Below, piece after piece: positions 46,110 to 57,510 of a DNA stretch of 64,000 nucleotides. Position 1 is the stretch's first letter. Each line of letters opens with the position of its first letter. The notes below the pieces were generated by a model. That model saw only the letters and a list, made by a program, of their open reading frames with translations. It did not search any database and was not told the DNA's origin. A program made the position numbers and the translations under genes. Origin of the DNA: Gigaspora rosea (taxonomy: Eukaryota > Glomeromycota > Glomeromycetes > Diversisporales > Gigasporaceae); the NCBI GenBank assembly GCA_003550325.1, contig QKWP01000687.1, forward strand, positions 162,883-226,882. Reading direction: 5' to 3'.

Positions 46110-46680
46110 TGCTAAGAAAATGGACGAATTTGATGAAAAAAAATTTACAAAAAATTGGGTTTCTTGTGAACTATTAATTAGAATTACATGGTTTTGGTAC
46201 CATTCCGATTTGTCTTATTGAGACGAATTGAATGGTACCAAAATCATGTAATTCTGATTAATAGTTCACGAGAAACCCAATTTTTTGTAAATTCTTTTTT
46301 TTCATCAAATTCGTCCCTTTTTCTTGCAAAAAAATTGGGGTTCTCATGAACTATTAACCAGAATTACATAATTTTGGTACCATTTGGTTCGTCTTATTGA
46401 GACAAATTAAATGGTACCAAAATCATGTAATTCTGATTAATCGTTCACGAGAAACTCGATTTTTTGTAAATTTTTTTTTCATCAAATTCGTCTCTTTTTC
46501 TAGCAAAAATATTGGGTTTCTCATGAACTATTAATCAGAATTACATAATTTTGGTACCATTCAGTTCATCTTATTGAGATGGATCGAATGGTACCAAAAT
46601 CATGTGATTCTAATTAATAGTTCACGAGAAACCCAATTTTTTGTAAATTTTTTTTCATCAAATTCGTCTCTTTTCTAGCA
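46110..46680. repeat. Tandem array of a ~180-bp palindromic unit
   Basis: Three units, each a palindrome around GGTACCATTC...GAATGGTACC, with periods of 180 and 177 bp (TTTTGGTAC at 46192, 46372 and 46549). Arms run outward through AATTACATGATTTTGG, ACTATTAATC and CCCAATTTTTTGTAAA to GACGAATTTGATG. The core is also inside the Harbinger-type MITE at 32055, and a half-copy lies near 50530. Confidence 0.8.
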
Positions 46681-47585
46681 AATATCCATTATTTATTAAA
46701 TTGGCATATGTAAATTATTTTAATCAATTTTAATTTAATAATTGTATAATTCTTTATTTAAATAAATAATAAATAAACATTTTTAATAAATATGTATACA
46801 GTTTTTTTTTTTGTGATTTGCGACTATTTATTACTAATTTTAATTCTAATTATTTTATAACTTGTAATAACTAGCCCGATGCCTTCTAGTAAGATAGATT
46901 TGCACAAGAATAACTTCGTTGGTATTTGCTAAACCAACCCAGTTGAAATTTAATAAGCTATTTTCGACCTACTTAATTTTAAAAAATTATTTTTTAGTAA
47001 TAATTCTAGTTTAACTAGCTTAAAATTTCTTTGTAATCTCACGATTTTTAAACCTAAGGTCTACGTGTCGAATCTAGTACCTTGTAGTCATAAGTTGCAA
47101 CCTTTTTTAACAGTTCTAGTGGTTTATGATTTTTAAAACAAGCTTGGTAAGGTAATAGAAGCGAAATAATAAGCAGTTTTATACATATAAAAAATAAAAC
47201 AAAATGCAAACTTTAAGTGCCGCATTCTTCTCGTGTTTATTTTGTATTATATTCTAAACATGCAAATAATAAAGAAATCAACTTTCTAAACCGTCAAAAT
47301 GCATGTCATAAGTACGGTTTCCTTTTTAGAAACCCTTGAAATAAATGATTGAATGTAGGTGACCGTTGCAATTTACTATGAAAATTGAGCCCATCATATG
47401 CATGTCGATCACTCAAATTTCATAGTAAAAAATTTACCCCCGTGATCTGCGTGACAAATCGTGTGACTGCTATGTGAAATCTTCAATATCACTCCGTTCC
47501 TGAGCACAAAATTATGGCATGACGTATCCTGATATTTTCCGCGATCTTTTTATTAAACGGATTTAAGGTAAACTAACAATTTTAT

Positions 47586-47715
47586 GCGACTCAAAATACA
47601 GGAGCAACTGTTACATCGGATGTGAAGATGTAATATGCAAAGTTTCTATATGTATTCATACCCTTGCTTCGCCATATGCATTTATCCAATAAGGCGCAAG
47701 ATTTTGTGTACGCAG
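47586..47715 (+). repeat. Direct repeat R2, copy 2
   Basis: Second copy of the repeat at 45248. About 100 bases upstream (47400-47480) lies sequence also found at 5685-5765, so R2 may be part of a larger dispersed element. Confidence 0.65.
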
Positions 47716-48159
47716 CCATTTAATTTGCAATATAAACATACACTGCGTAAAATATTCAATATTATTCCATTCCCGGTATGAACCTCTCATACCAAATATG
47801 GAATATATAAATTTGTATCTCGAGTATATATGTACCATTAAAGCGTTAGTGGCATACTCTGGAGCTACCCGGGTTATACTCCAGTTTAAAGATAGAGTGG
47901 GTTGAAATCTCAAGAATTATATACCGGAGCAAAGTTATTACTTATAACCCAAGTTACTCCATATATAGAGTGATCTGGTGCAAACATGGGTTGCTCCATA
48001 TGGAATATCTAGCATAAAATTAAAACTAGCGTAAATTGTATAACACAATTCTATATTATACAAAATTTATATTAGGTTTATATTGTATGAAATATATGTC
48101 TAATAGTTAGCAGATAATCTAGATAGTTGTCCGGATTATGAAATTATGAACAGAAATAG

Positions 48160-50040
48160 ATAACAGATGATAATTTTTTCAACAAATAATTATCTTAATA
48201 TAAACAGATTATCTAGATCCGAACATTAGTAATTATTAAATACCATTTTCAGATTTAAGCAGGTCATTAAAAATTAATCCGAATTACATTGGTGATTATG
48301 AATAATCACCTTCAGATTTAAACAGGTCTTTAGAAATTAATCAAAATTATGCCATGGTCGTCATTACAGATTTGAATAAATAATTAGAATTTGATCCAGA
48401 AAATATACCAGTATTAAATGTCCACGGGTTAGATTATCAAAATTTAGGCAAATATAAATAATCTATTTCATATTTAAATAAACCATTATAAATATTAATT
48501 CGAATGATATTACAGCAATAAATTTACGAGGAATTACTATAGGTAGATTCGAAGAATCTCTTGTAGATATAAATAAATTATTAGAAATCGACCCAAAATT
48601 TGCTACAACATTGGCTATTCGTGGGACAATTTATCAAAAAATGGAAATATATGAAGAATCGGGTTGGATATTTAAATAAATCATTAGAAATCGAACCAAA
48701 TAATGCTCTAGTATAGGCACTTTAGTAAATATAAAACGTTATTTGAGGATTTTAACAAGTGTTGGAATTAAACCCATATAATTCTTTGCATTGGAATTAT
48801 CGTGGCATAGTTTACCAAGATATTGGAAGATTCGAAAGGAATTAGAAATCAATCCTAGAAATACTTTAGCATTAACCGGTATCGAAACGCTTGATAATTT
48901 AAAGAAACTGTGGAATTAAAATCAGATGATGTAACTTTTAAGAAATTTAGTATTTGTCTAAATTGCAATCTACCGGTAGCTAATTCTGAAGTTTCTTTAT
49001 TATTCATGTACTGGACCAGTAGCAATAATGTGATAAATAAATTTATAAAGGTTGCATAGTTAACTTCACAATATTATCATAAAGTAATCGAATGAATACC
49101 TTTCAAAAGATAAAAAAAATTGGTGTTGGTGGATTTAGTACAATTTATTCTGCAATTTTGATTGATGATAAACGAATTTATATAATTGTAAATGATAAAC
49201 TGGAGCTATAGTGTGAACAAGAGAGCATTGTCACTCTCAAAAACTTAAAATATTTCATTGGACTTTATAAAAGAGGTGGAAATATCTATATATATTGAAG
49301 CAAATATCTTTTAAATTTATTCAATAATCTTTATTTTTTTCTAAAGTTTAAAGCTTACTTTTAATACCAGCCTATAGAATATAGTGCAGATAAATGTAGT
49401 TCTGTAACATATGGAATAAGTTATGATCAAAACAAGGTGGATACATGATAGTTCTTCAATATGCAGACAAAGGAGTTCTTTGGCATTATATATCAACAAA
49501 TTTTACAACTATTCTATAGAAAAAAAGATAAATATACTTTGCTGATATCCGATAACTTAAATCACATTCATCAAAGATAAATTCATCAAGATTTACACAA
49601 TGGCAATATACTTATATTTAATGTTGAAGATTTTAAAAGAGCTATGGTACAATATTTCCAGTTAGACACAAGAATTTTAATGATTTCATAAAATACTGGA
49701 AGCAAATTAAATGTAGGACCCAAAATTTCAGATCTAGGCTTCTCCAGACAAATAAACTAATTATTTGCAAATAATGGAATTTATGGTGTAGTACCCTATA
49801 TAAAGCATGGAATATTATTAGGCCAGTATACAAAAGAATCAGATATTTAAAGTAGCCAAGTTAAAAATCGTGTGATTGATGATGGTATAAAGCCGGAAAT
49901 TGTTCCTGGAACACATGTACAACTTGAAAATCAATATATGGACAGAAATCCATCAAAACGGCCGACTGTTAAAAGATGTTTACAAGAAATTACAAGAATA
50001 GAAATAATCCTCGATAAGCAGATAGAAGAATTAGATTAAA
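48160..50040 (+). pseudogene. TPR-plus-protein-kinase gene, decayed
   Basis: Degenerate TPRs can be read from about 48,240 (SLEINQNYAMV) to 48,860, the best being NKLLEIDPKFATTLAIRGTI (48570-48640) and LNKSLEIEPNNALV (48668-48710). A Cys pair motif (CLNCNLPVANSE) follows at about 48960. The kinase part starts IGVGGFSTIYSA (49119-49154, glycine-rich loop), has a catalytic loop IHQDLHNGNIL (49580-49612) with the expected HxDLxxxN pattern, SDLGFSRQ (49730-49752) in the DFG position, and MDRNPSKRPTVKRC (49938-49980), the C-lobe end. Order TPR, Cys motif, kinase is typical of expanded kinase families in arbuscular mycorrhizal fungi. Many stops and frameshifts throughout show it is a pseudogene. 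No reliable exon borders. Confidence 0.7.
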
Positions 50041-50688
50041 CCCAAAAAGAAATAAAAAGTGAATTTTTGAATGCAAATAAGAAATTCCTACGTTAAATAG
50101 GTCAAGTCCGCAAAAAAATATTAGGATGCTAAATATACGCCTCAATTTACTAATACTTCAGTTAAATATAATGCAATTCTACTTTTACTTAATCAAACAT
50201 TGCAAGATGTAATCAAATTTTAATTATGGAAATTGCAATAGATTTTGTAAGTATTTGGGTAGATTTTTCAAGTAGAGGCTTTTGTTTGAAATGTAGCGAA
50301 GGTTCAATTGTTGATCAAATTTAAGCGCAAGTTCATGCAATGTTAATCCAAAACAACATTTAGATTCAAAGATTATCCAAGTTTCCTAAAAAACTATATT
50401 TTATACTGATCGATATATCCCGTGATATTGACTACAAAATATTACTTGCGTTAATTTAGGCACTATATCAAATCAGGACCGTATTTTTTAAACGAGAAAT
50501 ATCATGTGCTTTAGTGATTAGGGTTGTGTGATTTTGGTACCAGTCTATTCGTCTCATGGAATGATATTTATCCAGTTCTGATCGAACTGTAATGCGTTAT
50601 TTATTGTAAACTTTACCTGCATCAAAATAGGAACCTTATGATCTACATTTACACAATTACACAATTATACAACAAACATAACAATATC

Positions 50689-51345
50689 ATGCAAAAACTT
50701 TCGAAACATATTCACTGTCAAATAGTTGCAAAAAGTTAGATGGTTTGTCAGTTTGTACAATTGCTAGACACCTAAATCTTCTGTGGGTCAGGTTCTCAAA
50801 CAATTTCAGTAGTATGGCTATGTTGAAGAAAAATTCCATTACTTGTAGGAAGGCCTCAGTTATTTACAGCAAATGATTTAAAGCATCTTGAAGTCTTGTT
50901 GAAAAAAGTCTAATTGGTACTTCAACAATTTGAAAAGCAATACATACTCTTGGTTATATACATAAACAGATATGATTTACTATAATATATATTTTATATT
51001 ATAAATATTTAAATTAATTTTATATTAGCTATCAAAGCCTGCAAAAGAAAGAAATGAAATTGATAAAAAGAATTTTGTTATAAAGATGACTTATTATAGA
51101 GCTGATTAGTTGGTTTTTTTTTGATGAGTTAGCTTATAATAAAAGAACCTCTCATATTGTTATAGTTGGAGTTTTTTAGGACATCATGTTTATTTTTTGT
51201 TTGAAAAAAAATGATTTAATTGAGGGTGCATTATGAATTGATAGTCTTTTAGCTTATGGTATTTAGGAGAGACCTATAAATACTCAAGATTATTAAACTT
51301 TTATCAAAAATGTTTTAGCAAACTAATTTATATATATTGGAGTTG
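50689..51345 (+). pseudogene. Tc1/mariner-type transposase remnant (DDE_3-like)
   Basis: Read across frames from ATG 50689 (MQKLSKHIHCQIVAK): a helix-turn-helix-like part LSVCTIARHLNL, then YGYVEEK, GRPQLFTANDLKHLEV (50850-50895) and STIWKAIHTLGY-like sequence. After an AT-rich gap with an intron-like TTATATTAG acceptor comes MTYYRAD, LVFFDE-A-NKRTSH (51110-51150; GATGAG gives the first catalytic D), WSFLGHHVYF, IDSLLAYGI and NTQDYxTFIKNV. This order is that of fungal Tc1-like transposases. Multiple stops and shifts. The third catalytic residue and the element's terminal repeats could not be located. Confidence 0.6.
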
Positions 51346-51759
51346 GGTTTAGAGTTTTTAATAGTAAAAATGTTTAAAGAAAATTTTTTGTTAATAAAAT
51401 AAGTAATTTATAATAAATCAAATCTAAATTATATAGTCATCAAAAATAAATCTATTTTCTGAACAATTTAGATACTAGTTTTGATAATGCAAATATATAT
51501 AAAAAATATTATTTATGTGATTTATATTAAGAAAAAGGTGTTAAATTAAAATTTTTACTATCTTTTTCACCTGATTATAATTTTGCAAATACAGCATAAA
51601 ATTATAATAATTAGAAAATATAAAAGTAAATATGCTTTAAAAAGTTATATCTTTATTATATAAATATTTGTTGTAAATAGAGATTTTTTTAGTATGACTA
51701 TCCTTTAAACTATTAGTTTAAGCAATCAAATTTGGCTGCTTAAATTTAAATCATTTATA

Positions 51760-52637
51760 TAGTGTAAGACATCTATACTTAATAGTTACACAAAGTATTT
51801 CAATTTTTTAAATAGCTATAATAACTTTTTATATAAAAGTTTTAAAAAAATCTGACTAGTAACTTTATAAAGCTATATTAGCTCTATATATTTACCATAT
51901 ATTAGTGATACAAATCAATGAAAAAATTTTTCAATCGATTAGTTAATAGATCATTTTATCCAACTAATTGATTAAATGATTTATTTAACTAATCAATTAG
52001 TTGGCCAATTGATTAATTGACTAATCGATTAGTTGACTAATTAAGATTAACCAACTAATCGATTAGTTGAATAAATAATAAATGAAACTTGGTAAAATAC
52101 ACATAAAGTAGCAACAGAAATAGCCAGGTTGATATTCTTATATGATCAGTTAATTAAATGACTAATTGTCTAGTCAATTAATTGACCAATCAACTAGTCA
52201 TTAATCGTATAGTTGGCCAATTGACTAATCGATTAGTCAACTAATCAATTAATCGACTAATCAATTAATCAACTAAGTTGGGTCTGTAAAATTCAAATCA
52301 ATTAGTTGTTAACTTTACAACTAATCAATTAATTCGATTTTTGATTCGTATTACTACTATAACTTTTCAAAATCTTATAACTGTAAAAAGTTTTAGCAAT
52401 TTGAAAATTGAAATTTTATATGTAAATTTATAAATTTACATATAAAATTTTAGTTTTCAAATTGCTAAAACTTTTTACAGTGACAAAATTTTGAAAAAAT
52501 ATATGGTACATATATAGAGCTAATATAGCTTTATAAAGTTACTAGTTGGATTTTTTTAAAACTTTTTAGATAAAAGTTATAGAATTTAAAAAATTGAAAT
52601 AATTTATGTAACTATTGAGAATAGATGTTTTGCATTA
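51760..52637. mobile_element. hAT-like palindromic element with CTAATCGATTAG arrays
   Basis: Inverted arms of about 145 bp: left starts TAGTGTAAGACATCTATACT; the right in reverse complement starts TAATGCAAAACATCTATTCT; both continue to TTATAAAGC...AGCTATAT words. Between them (51935-52325) is a dense field of CTAATCGATTAGTTGACTAA words, plus a second palindrome at 52390-52490. Flanks CATTTATA (51752-51759) and CATCTAAT (52638-52645) are only loosely alike, so the target duplication is decayed or wrong. No open frame. Confidence 0.6.
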
Positions 52638-53231
52638 CATCTAATCTAATTTTATTAAATATAAAATATTTAAAAACAATTTATATTACAATATTTGAAA
52701 ATAAGGATTACAAAATAGTAGTATTTTTATTTTTAAATTATAAGAAAAAAATATAGTTGCTTATACTAAATATTAAAATTTTAAGATTTTTTAAAAAAAT
52801 AAATTTATCTTTATTATTTGACAAACTTTTTAAAATTTTAAGCTTGCACTTCTATAATCTTAGAACAAGATTATAGAATTGGTTTTTTAAAAATAATTTT
52901 AATAAATAAAATTTTATAAAATTTTAAGTAAAAGTTTGATCTTAATTAGAAGTAAAAAAGCTTTTTTGCAGTTGTTATATATAAAAATATAAAAATTTTA
53001 AAGAAATTTTTATAAGAAAAGTTTAAATTTGACAATGTTCAAAAGCTAATATCTTTAATAGTATTGAAATTATTTTAAAATAATTATATATTATTGTTTG
53101 AAGAACATTACAAACAGAACAATAGAGTACCTGATATCTGTGTATTAACAAATTCTAAATTCTAATTGGATAAATCAGGTGTAATATAAAATAAAAACAA
53201 TCAAAACAATAGAAAGCTAATGTTATTGGCT
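52638..53231. other. Intergenic, AT-rich, nothing recognised
   Basis: No open frames or clear repeats. Confidence 0.4.
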
Positions 53232-53690
53232 AAATCAGATAGGGATAATAAAGTTCTTAGGACCAGGACTCTAGAACCTGGTTTTGGGACCTGGTCTTTA
53301 AAGACTAGATTCCAATTTTAGGACCTAGGTTCATAGGTCCACAATAGGTTCTAATATAAAATATATTAGAACTTAAAATATACTAGTAATAGCACAGTAA
53401 ATATATTCAATTCAATTTTTGACAGGCATACTATATCCATATATACTGTAGATTAGCTTAGACATGTTTACTTAACATACTATTCTATCTGTTGCACAAA
53501 TTTGCTATTTTAATGTAATATTTATTGCAAATGAACATTTTTAAATTGATAATATATATTGTATTAGTAAATGCTAAGTTCTAGAGCCAACTAATCAAGT
53601 CTCTAAAAGATTATAATTAGAATAAAGTTGCTATTAATATTGCAATATATAGTCTAATTTTGCAATATTATGCTATACTACATCAGCAAA

Positions 53691-55918
53691 TTTATAATAG
53701 TGTAATCTTACGTAAGGTCTTACGAACCGTAATATAAGCAAAATATTACATAATATATTTCAAAATAGTTCGAAATATCAATATTTCGAAATATTACGAA
53801 AGTAATTTCAAAATATTTTGAAATATATTACAAAATATTTCGAACCCTTTCAAAATATGTTACGAAATATTTCGAACCCTTTCAATTATTTTAGGACTAG
53901 GAAACCAAGCTGGATCAAAAAATCTGTAACCTGGATCGTGCATTAGACTGATTTTTCGAAATAGTTCGAAATAGTTTGATGATGTTCGAATTCTGCACTA
54001 CAAGATCAGATTAGATCTTTTGTTTATAATTAAATCTTCTATTTTGTTTTTTTCGCTTTTTTATTTTCGTTCCTTTTTGTTCCTTTCGTTCCTTTTCATT
54101 TCATTTTTTGTTTTCATTTGTTTTTTTCATTTTATTTTATTTATTTATTTTTTAATTTTTTTATTTTATTTTTATTTCGGCACTTTACAAGAAAAACAAA
54201 TACTTTTTGAAACCTTGCGCATGCCAACTATAACTTCCAACACATTCAAGAACACACTCCCAGCAATTTCTAAATTTTCAAAAACGCTTCTTTGGAGAAA
54301 TGGAGAAATGGTCACAAGTTTTCGCAAGTTTTTGCAAGTTCTTGCAAGGCTTCGCTTCATTTATTTTTTCATTTGTGTTTTTTGTTTTTGTTTTTTTTTT
54401 GTTTATTTTTAAAATTTTTTTTATTAATTTATTTCATTTCGGCACTTTACGAGAACAGAACCCTTACTTCCTGGCACTTTGCAAGAAAACCAACCTGGAC
54501 TATTTCAGCACTTCGCGACTTTTTTAGAATTTCAGAATTGCAAGAACGTGAACAGTTTTTGCAAGTTTTTGCAAGTTTTTGCAAATTCTTGCGAGGTTTC
54601 GCTTTATTTATTTTTTGTTTTGCATTTTTTGTTTTTGTTTTTTTAGTTTATTTTTTAATTATTTTATTTATTTTTATTTTGGCACTTTGTGAGAAAAACT
54701 AAAACTTTTTGAAACCTTGCGCATGCCAACTACGACTTTCAACACTTTCAAAAACATATACCAGCAATCTAAATTTTCAAGAACACTTCTTTAGAGAAAT
54801 AGGTGCAAGTTTTCGCAAGTTTTCACAAGTTTTCGCAAGTTTTTGCAAGTTCTTGCAAAGTTTCGTTTTATTTATTTTTTCATTTCGTGTTTTTTGTTTT
54901 TGTTTTTTTGGTTTATTTTTAAAATTTTTTTATTAATTTATTTCATTTCGGCACTTTGGAGAAAACAAAACTTTTCAAAACCTTGCGCATTCCAACGACG
55001 ACTTCTGACACTTACAAGAACACACCTCCAACAATTTTTAAATTTTCAAGAATGCTTCTTTAGAGAAAAGGCACAAGTTTTTGCAAGTTTTTGCAAGTTT
55101 TTGCAAGTTTTTGCAAGTTCTTGCAAGGTTTTGCTTTATTTTTTTTGTTTCGTGTTTTTTGTTTTTGTTTTTTTTGGTTATTTTTAAATTTTTTTTATTA
55201 ATTTATTTTATTTCGGCACTTTGCGAGAAAAAAAAAAAATTTAAAAAACATAAGCATTCCAACAACAACTTCAAACACTTTCAAAAACGATAGAAAACAA
55301 AGAAGCGAAGATAATAGCTAACTGTGGAGTAAGCAAAAATAAGTATATAGAGCTAGTTTTTTATATATAGTAATAGAATTAAATGCAACAAAGTGCAAAA
55401 GTAGTTTAAAATATTTGTAATAATGTAAAAATAATATGTAATATATAATAAAGTATGTAATATTAATTAAAAATGTATATTTAATAAATGTAAAATATAA
55501 TATATAATAATAAATAAAAAAATAAAAATTTTATATTAAATTGCGAAACTGTGCGAAATATTGCGAAAATCTGTAAAAAAGCATGATTATGTGAATATGT
55601 ATATCATTTATTTATTTTTTAAAAAATTTTGAAAATTTGCGAAAATTTGCAAAATATTGCGAAACAATACAAAAATATCAAAATATTACCTCCTGTGCGC
55701 ATTAGTTTATTTATCTGCATGAGTACCGACCCCTGTAGGGGGGTAATTTGCATTTTTTTTATTTGCAATATAATTCGAAATATTTCGAAATAATAACCGT
55801 AATATTACCGTAATATAGTGTAATATATTGCGTAATATGCCATATCAATCATAAGATTTTCATAATATTACAGGCCGCAATATCTTACGTAAGATTACGT
55901 ATATATAATTCGCTGATA
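53691..55918. mobile_element. Inner inverted-repeat element with CGAAATATTTCG words
   Basis: Ends CATCAGCAAATTTATA and, in reverse complement, TATCAGCGAATTATATA, both followed by GTAATCTTACGTAAG. Subterminal regions (53,740-53,970 and 55,775-55,850) carry CGAAATATTTCGAA and ACCGTAATAT words. The interior holds a ~260-bp tandem repeat. No target duplication was found; the element is nested in the one at 53240. Confidence 0.6.
54020..55300 (+). repeat. ~240-269-bp tandem repeat, five units, with GCAAGTTTTTGCAAG runs
   Basis: The word TTTCGGCACTTT marks units at 54175, 54437, 54677 (TTTTGGCACTTT), 54946 and 55211. Each unit holds a GCAAGTTTTTGCAAGTTCTT run, a long T-rich tract and CCTTGCGCATGCCAAC. 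Several long open frames (54020-55293, up to 136 codons, F-rich) simply translate the T-rich tracts in different frames. I do not call them genes. Confidence 0.75.
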
Positions 55919-56413
55919 TAATAAAGCTAATACAAGTTATAATGCTATGCTATAATATTTTTTTTAGAATATTAGTATATACTATATAATAAAGATGCTT
56001 TTTAACAATTAGTGTTACAATAAAACAAAGTATTTTAATTGGTTAGAAAGTATTAGATCTAAGTCCAAGGACTTAATCCTGGATTAATCTTGGTCTAACT
56101 AAGTTCTAGGACTTATTATATGAGAACCTAATCCTTAGATCTGTGTAATAGGACTTATAAGTTCTAGAACAAAGACCAGACCTGGACTAACTTTACTATC
56201 CTAAAATTAGGTATAACATAAAAAACAACTTGATTTATATTTGTTCTTTGGACTTCAAATGGATCCCATTTTCTAGTTAATTAATTATATACTATATTTG
56301 TATTTTAGCTTAAAAATAGAAGGCTATGTATAATAAAATTTTAAATAATTCTAAAAAATATATCAAAAAAAATTTAAGCTGCCATATTTGGCTACTAGAA
56401 AGTTTAAAGGATA

Positions 56414-56782
56414 ATATGGGCTCTCAAAAGTAGAAACCAAAGAATATGGCCGATCATAGGTTTTGAGAAAATCTGCAAAATCTATTTTGTTACACAAAAT
56501 CAAAACAATCTAAAATTAGGTTATTTATGATTAACAAACCTGTTTAAACAGAATTATTTGATCTGTAGATTTCGTATTACTATCAGTAAATCTCAGTAAA
56601 TCTATTTTTAGATTATAGCGTCAAAAGCTTTTAACTATTGTATCGCAAAAATTTATTAAGTGATCAGACTTTCATTATTAAGTAAAAAAGATTGGGCCTA
56701 AAATTTTACACCTAATCAATCAAACAGGTCAATTTTCAAAAAATAGCCAAATTCCTTGGTTTCTACTTTTGAGGGCCCATAT
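56414..56782. mobile_element. MITE with TATGGG...GTAGAAACC ends, copy 2
   Basis: Left ATATGGGCTCTCAAAAGTAG and right TACTTTTGAGGGCCCATAT are inverted repeats; ACCAAGGAAT-type words pair further in. Same end design as 6072 (ATATGGGAGGTCAAAAGTAG). Confidence 0.75.
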
Positions 56783-57163
56783 ATTAAAATCGTAATGCGT
56801 TAAGTAATATAACTCTAATACTATAATACTATTTTTTAATAAAAATTTTATAATAAATTAGAAATTTATTTAGCATGTTTTAATATATTTTATCTAAAAA
56901 CTACTATATATATATTCTGAGAAACTATGTTTAGATTTAGACAGAATATAAATGGGAATTTCTGGACATGTAATAATTAAAAAATATTTATTTTATTAAA
57001 TTTAGGGTTAGAGTTTTATGTTAGAATTAAAAGTTAAGAGTTCTATAGTAAAATTGTTTAAGGAAAACTTTTTGTTAGGACACTAAAGGTAGTTTTTTAT
57101 ACAACTTTCAGAGAAACAAGTAATTTTTGATAAAGCAAACATTTGGTTTGAATTTTTTTGATC

Positions 57164-57510
57164 ATATGGGGTCTTTGCAGTAGAAAGGGCAGATACGTCA
57201 ATATATATTATTTTGAGATAATTGAATTTAATTACTTAGTTTTGATTTTCAGACTGATCCGGTTTAATTAAAATTCACGATTTTGATTGGTTAAATATAA
57301 CATGTGACTAATGGGTAATCTCGTGATGTGCTTGGCTTCGACCTCGCGCAACTTTCTTTTTATATTACGTATCTTGATTTTTTATTATGCAAATTGACTT
57401 TCATTTATAATTGAAAAATGTTGATCACATTGAAATTTACCAGAATTTAATAAAAAATGTTTTTTTATTTTGTGGTCGTATCCACCCTTTCTACTGCAAA
57501 GCCCCCATAT
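57164..57510. mobile_element. MITE with ATATGGGG...GTAGAAAGGG ends, copy 3
   Basis: Left ATATGGGGTCTTTGCAGTAG is mirrored by right CTACTGCAAAGCCCCCATAT. It shares ATATGGG and AGTAGAAA with 6072 and 56414 but has a different interior. Confidence 0.75.

Larger units (their letters stand above)
53240..56203. mobile_element. Outer hAT-like element with TAGGACC/CTAGAACC words
   Basis: Left end TAGGGATAATAAAGTTCTTA; right end in reverse complement TAGGATAGTAAAGTTAGTCC. Flanks AAATCAGA (53232-53239) and AAATTAGG (56204-56211) agree at 6 of 8 bases. Both ends carry GGACCTAGGTTC/TTCTAGAAC words (53255-53360 and 56060-56185). Another inverted-repeat element sits inside it, which explains much of the 3.0-kb length. 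Confidence 0.55.

Noticed and set aside
54020-55293. Series of overlapping open frames up to 136 codons
   Set aside because: F- and L-rich products are translations of T-rich tandem repeats in different frames; no start context, domain or consistent frame.
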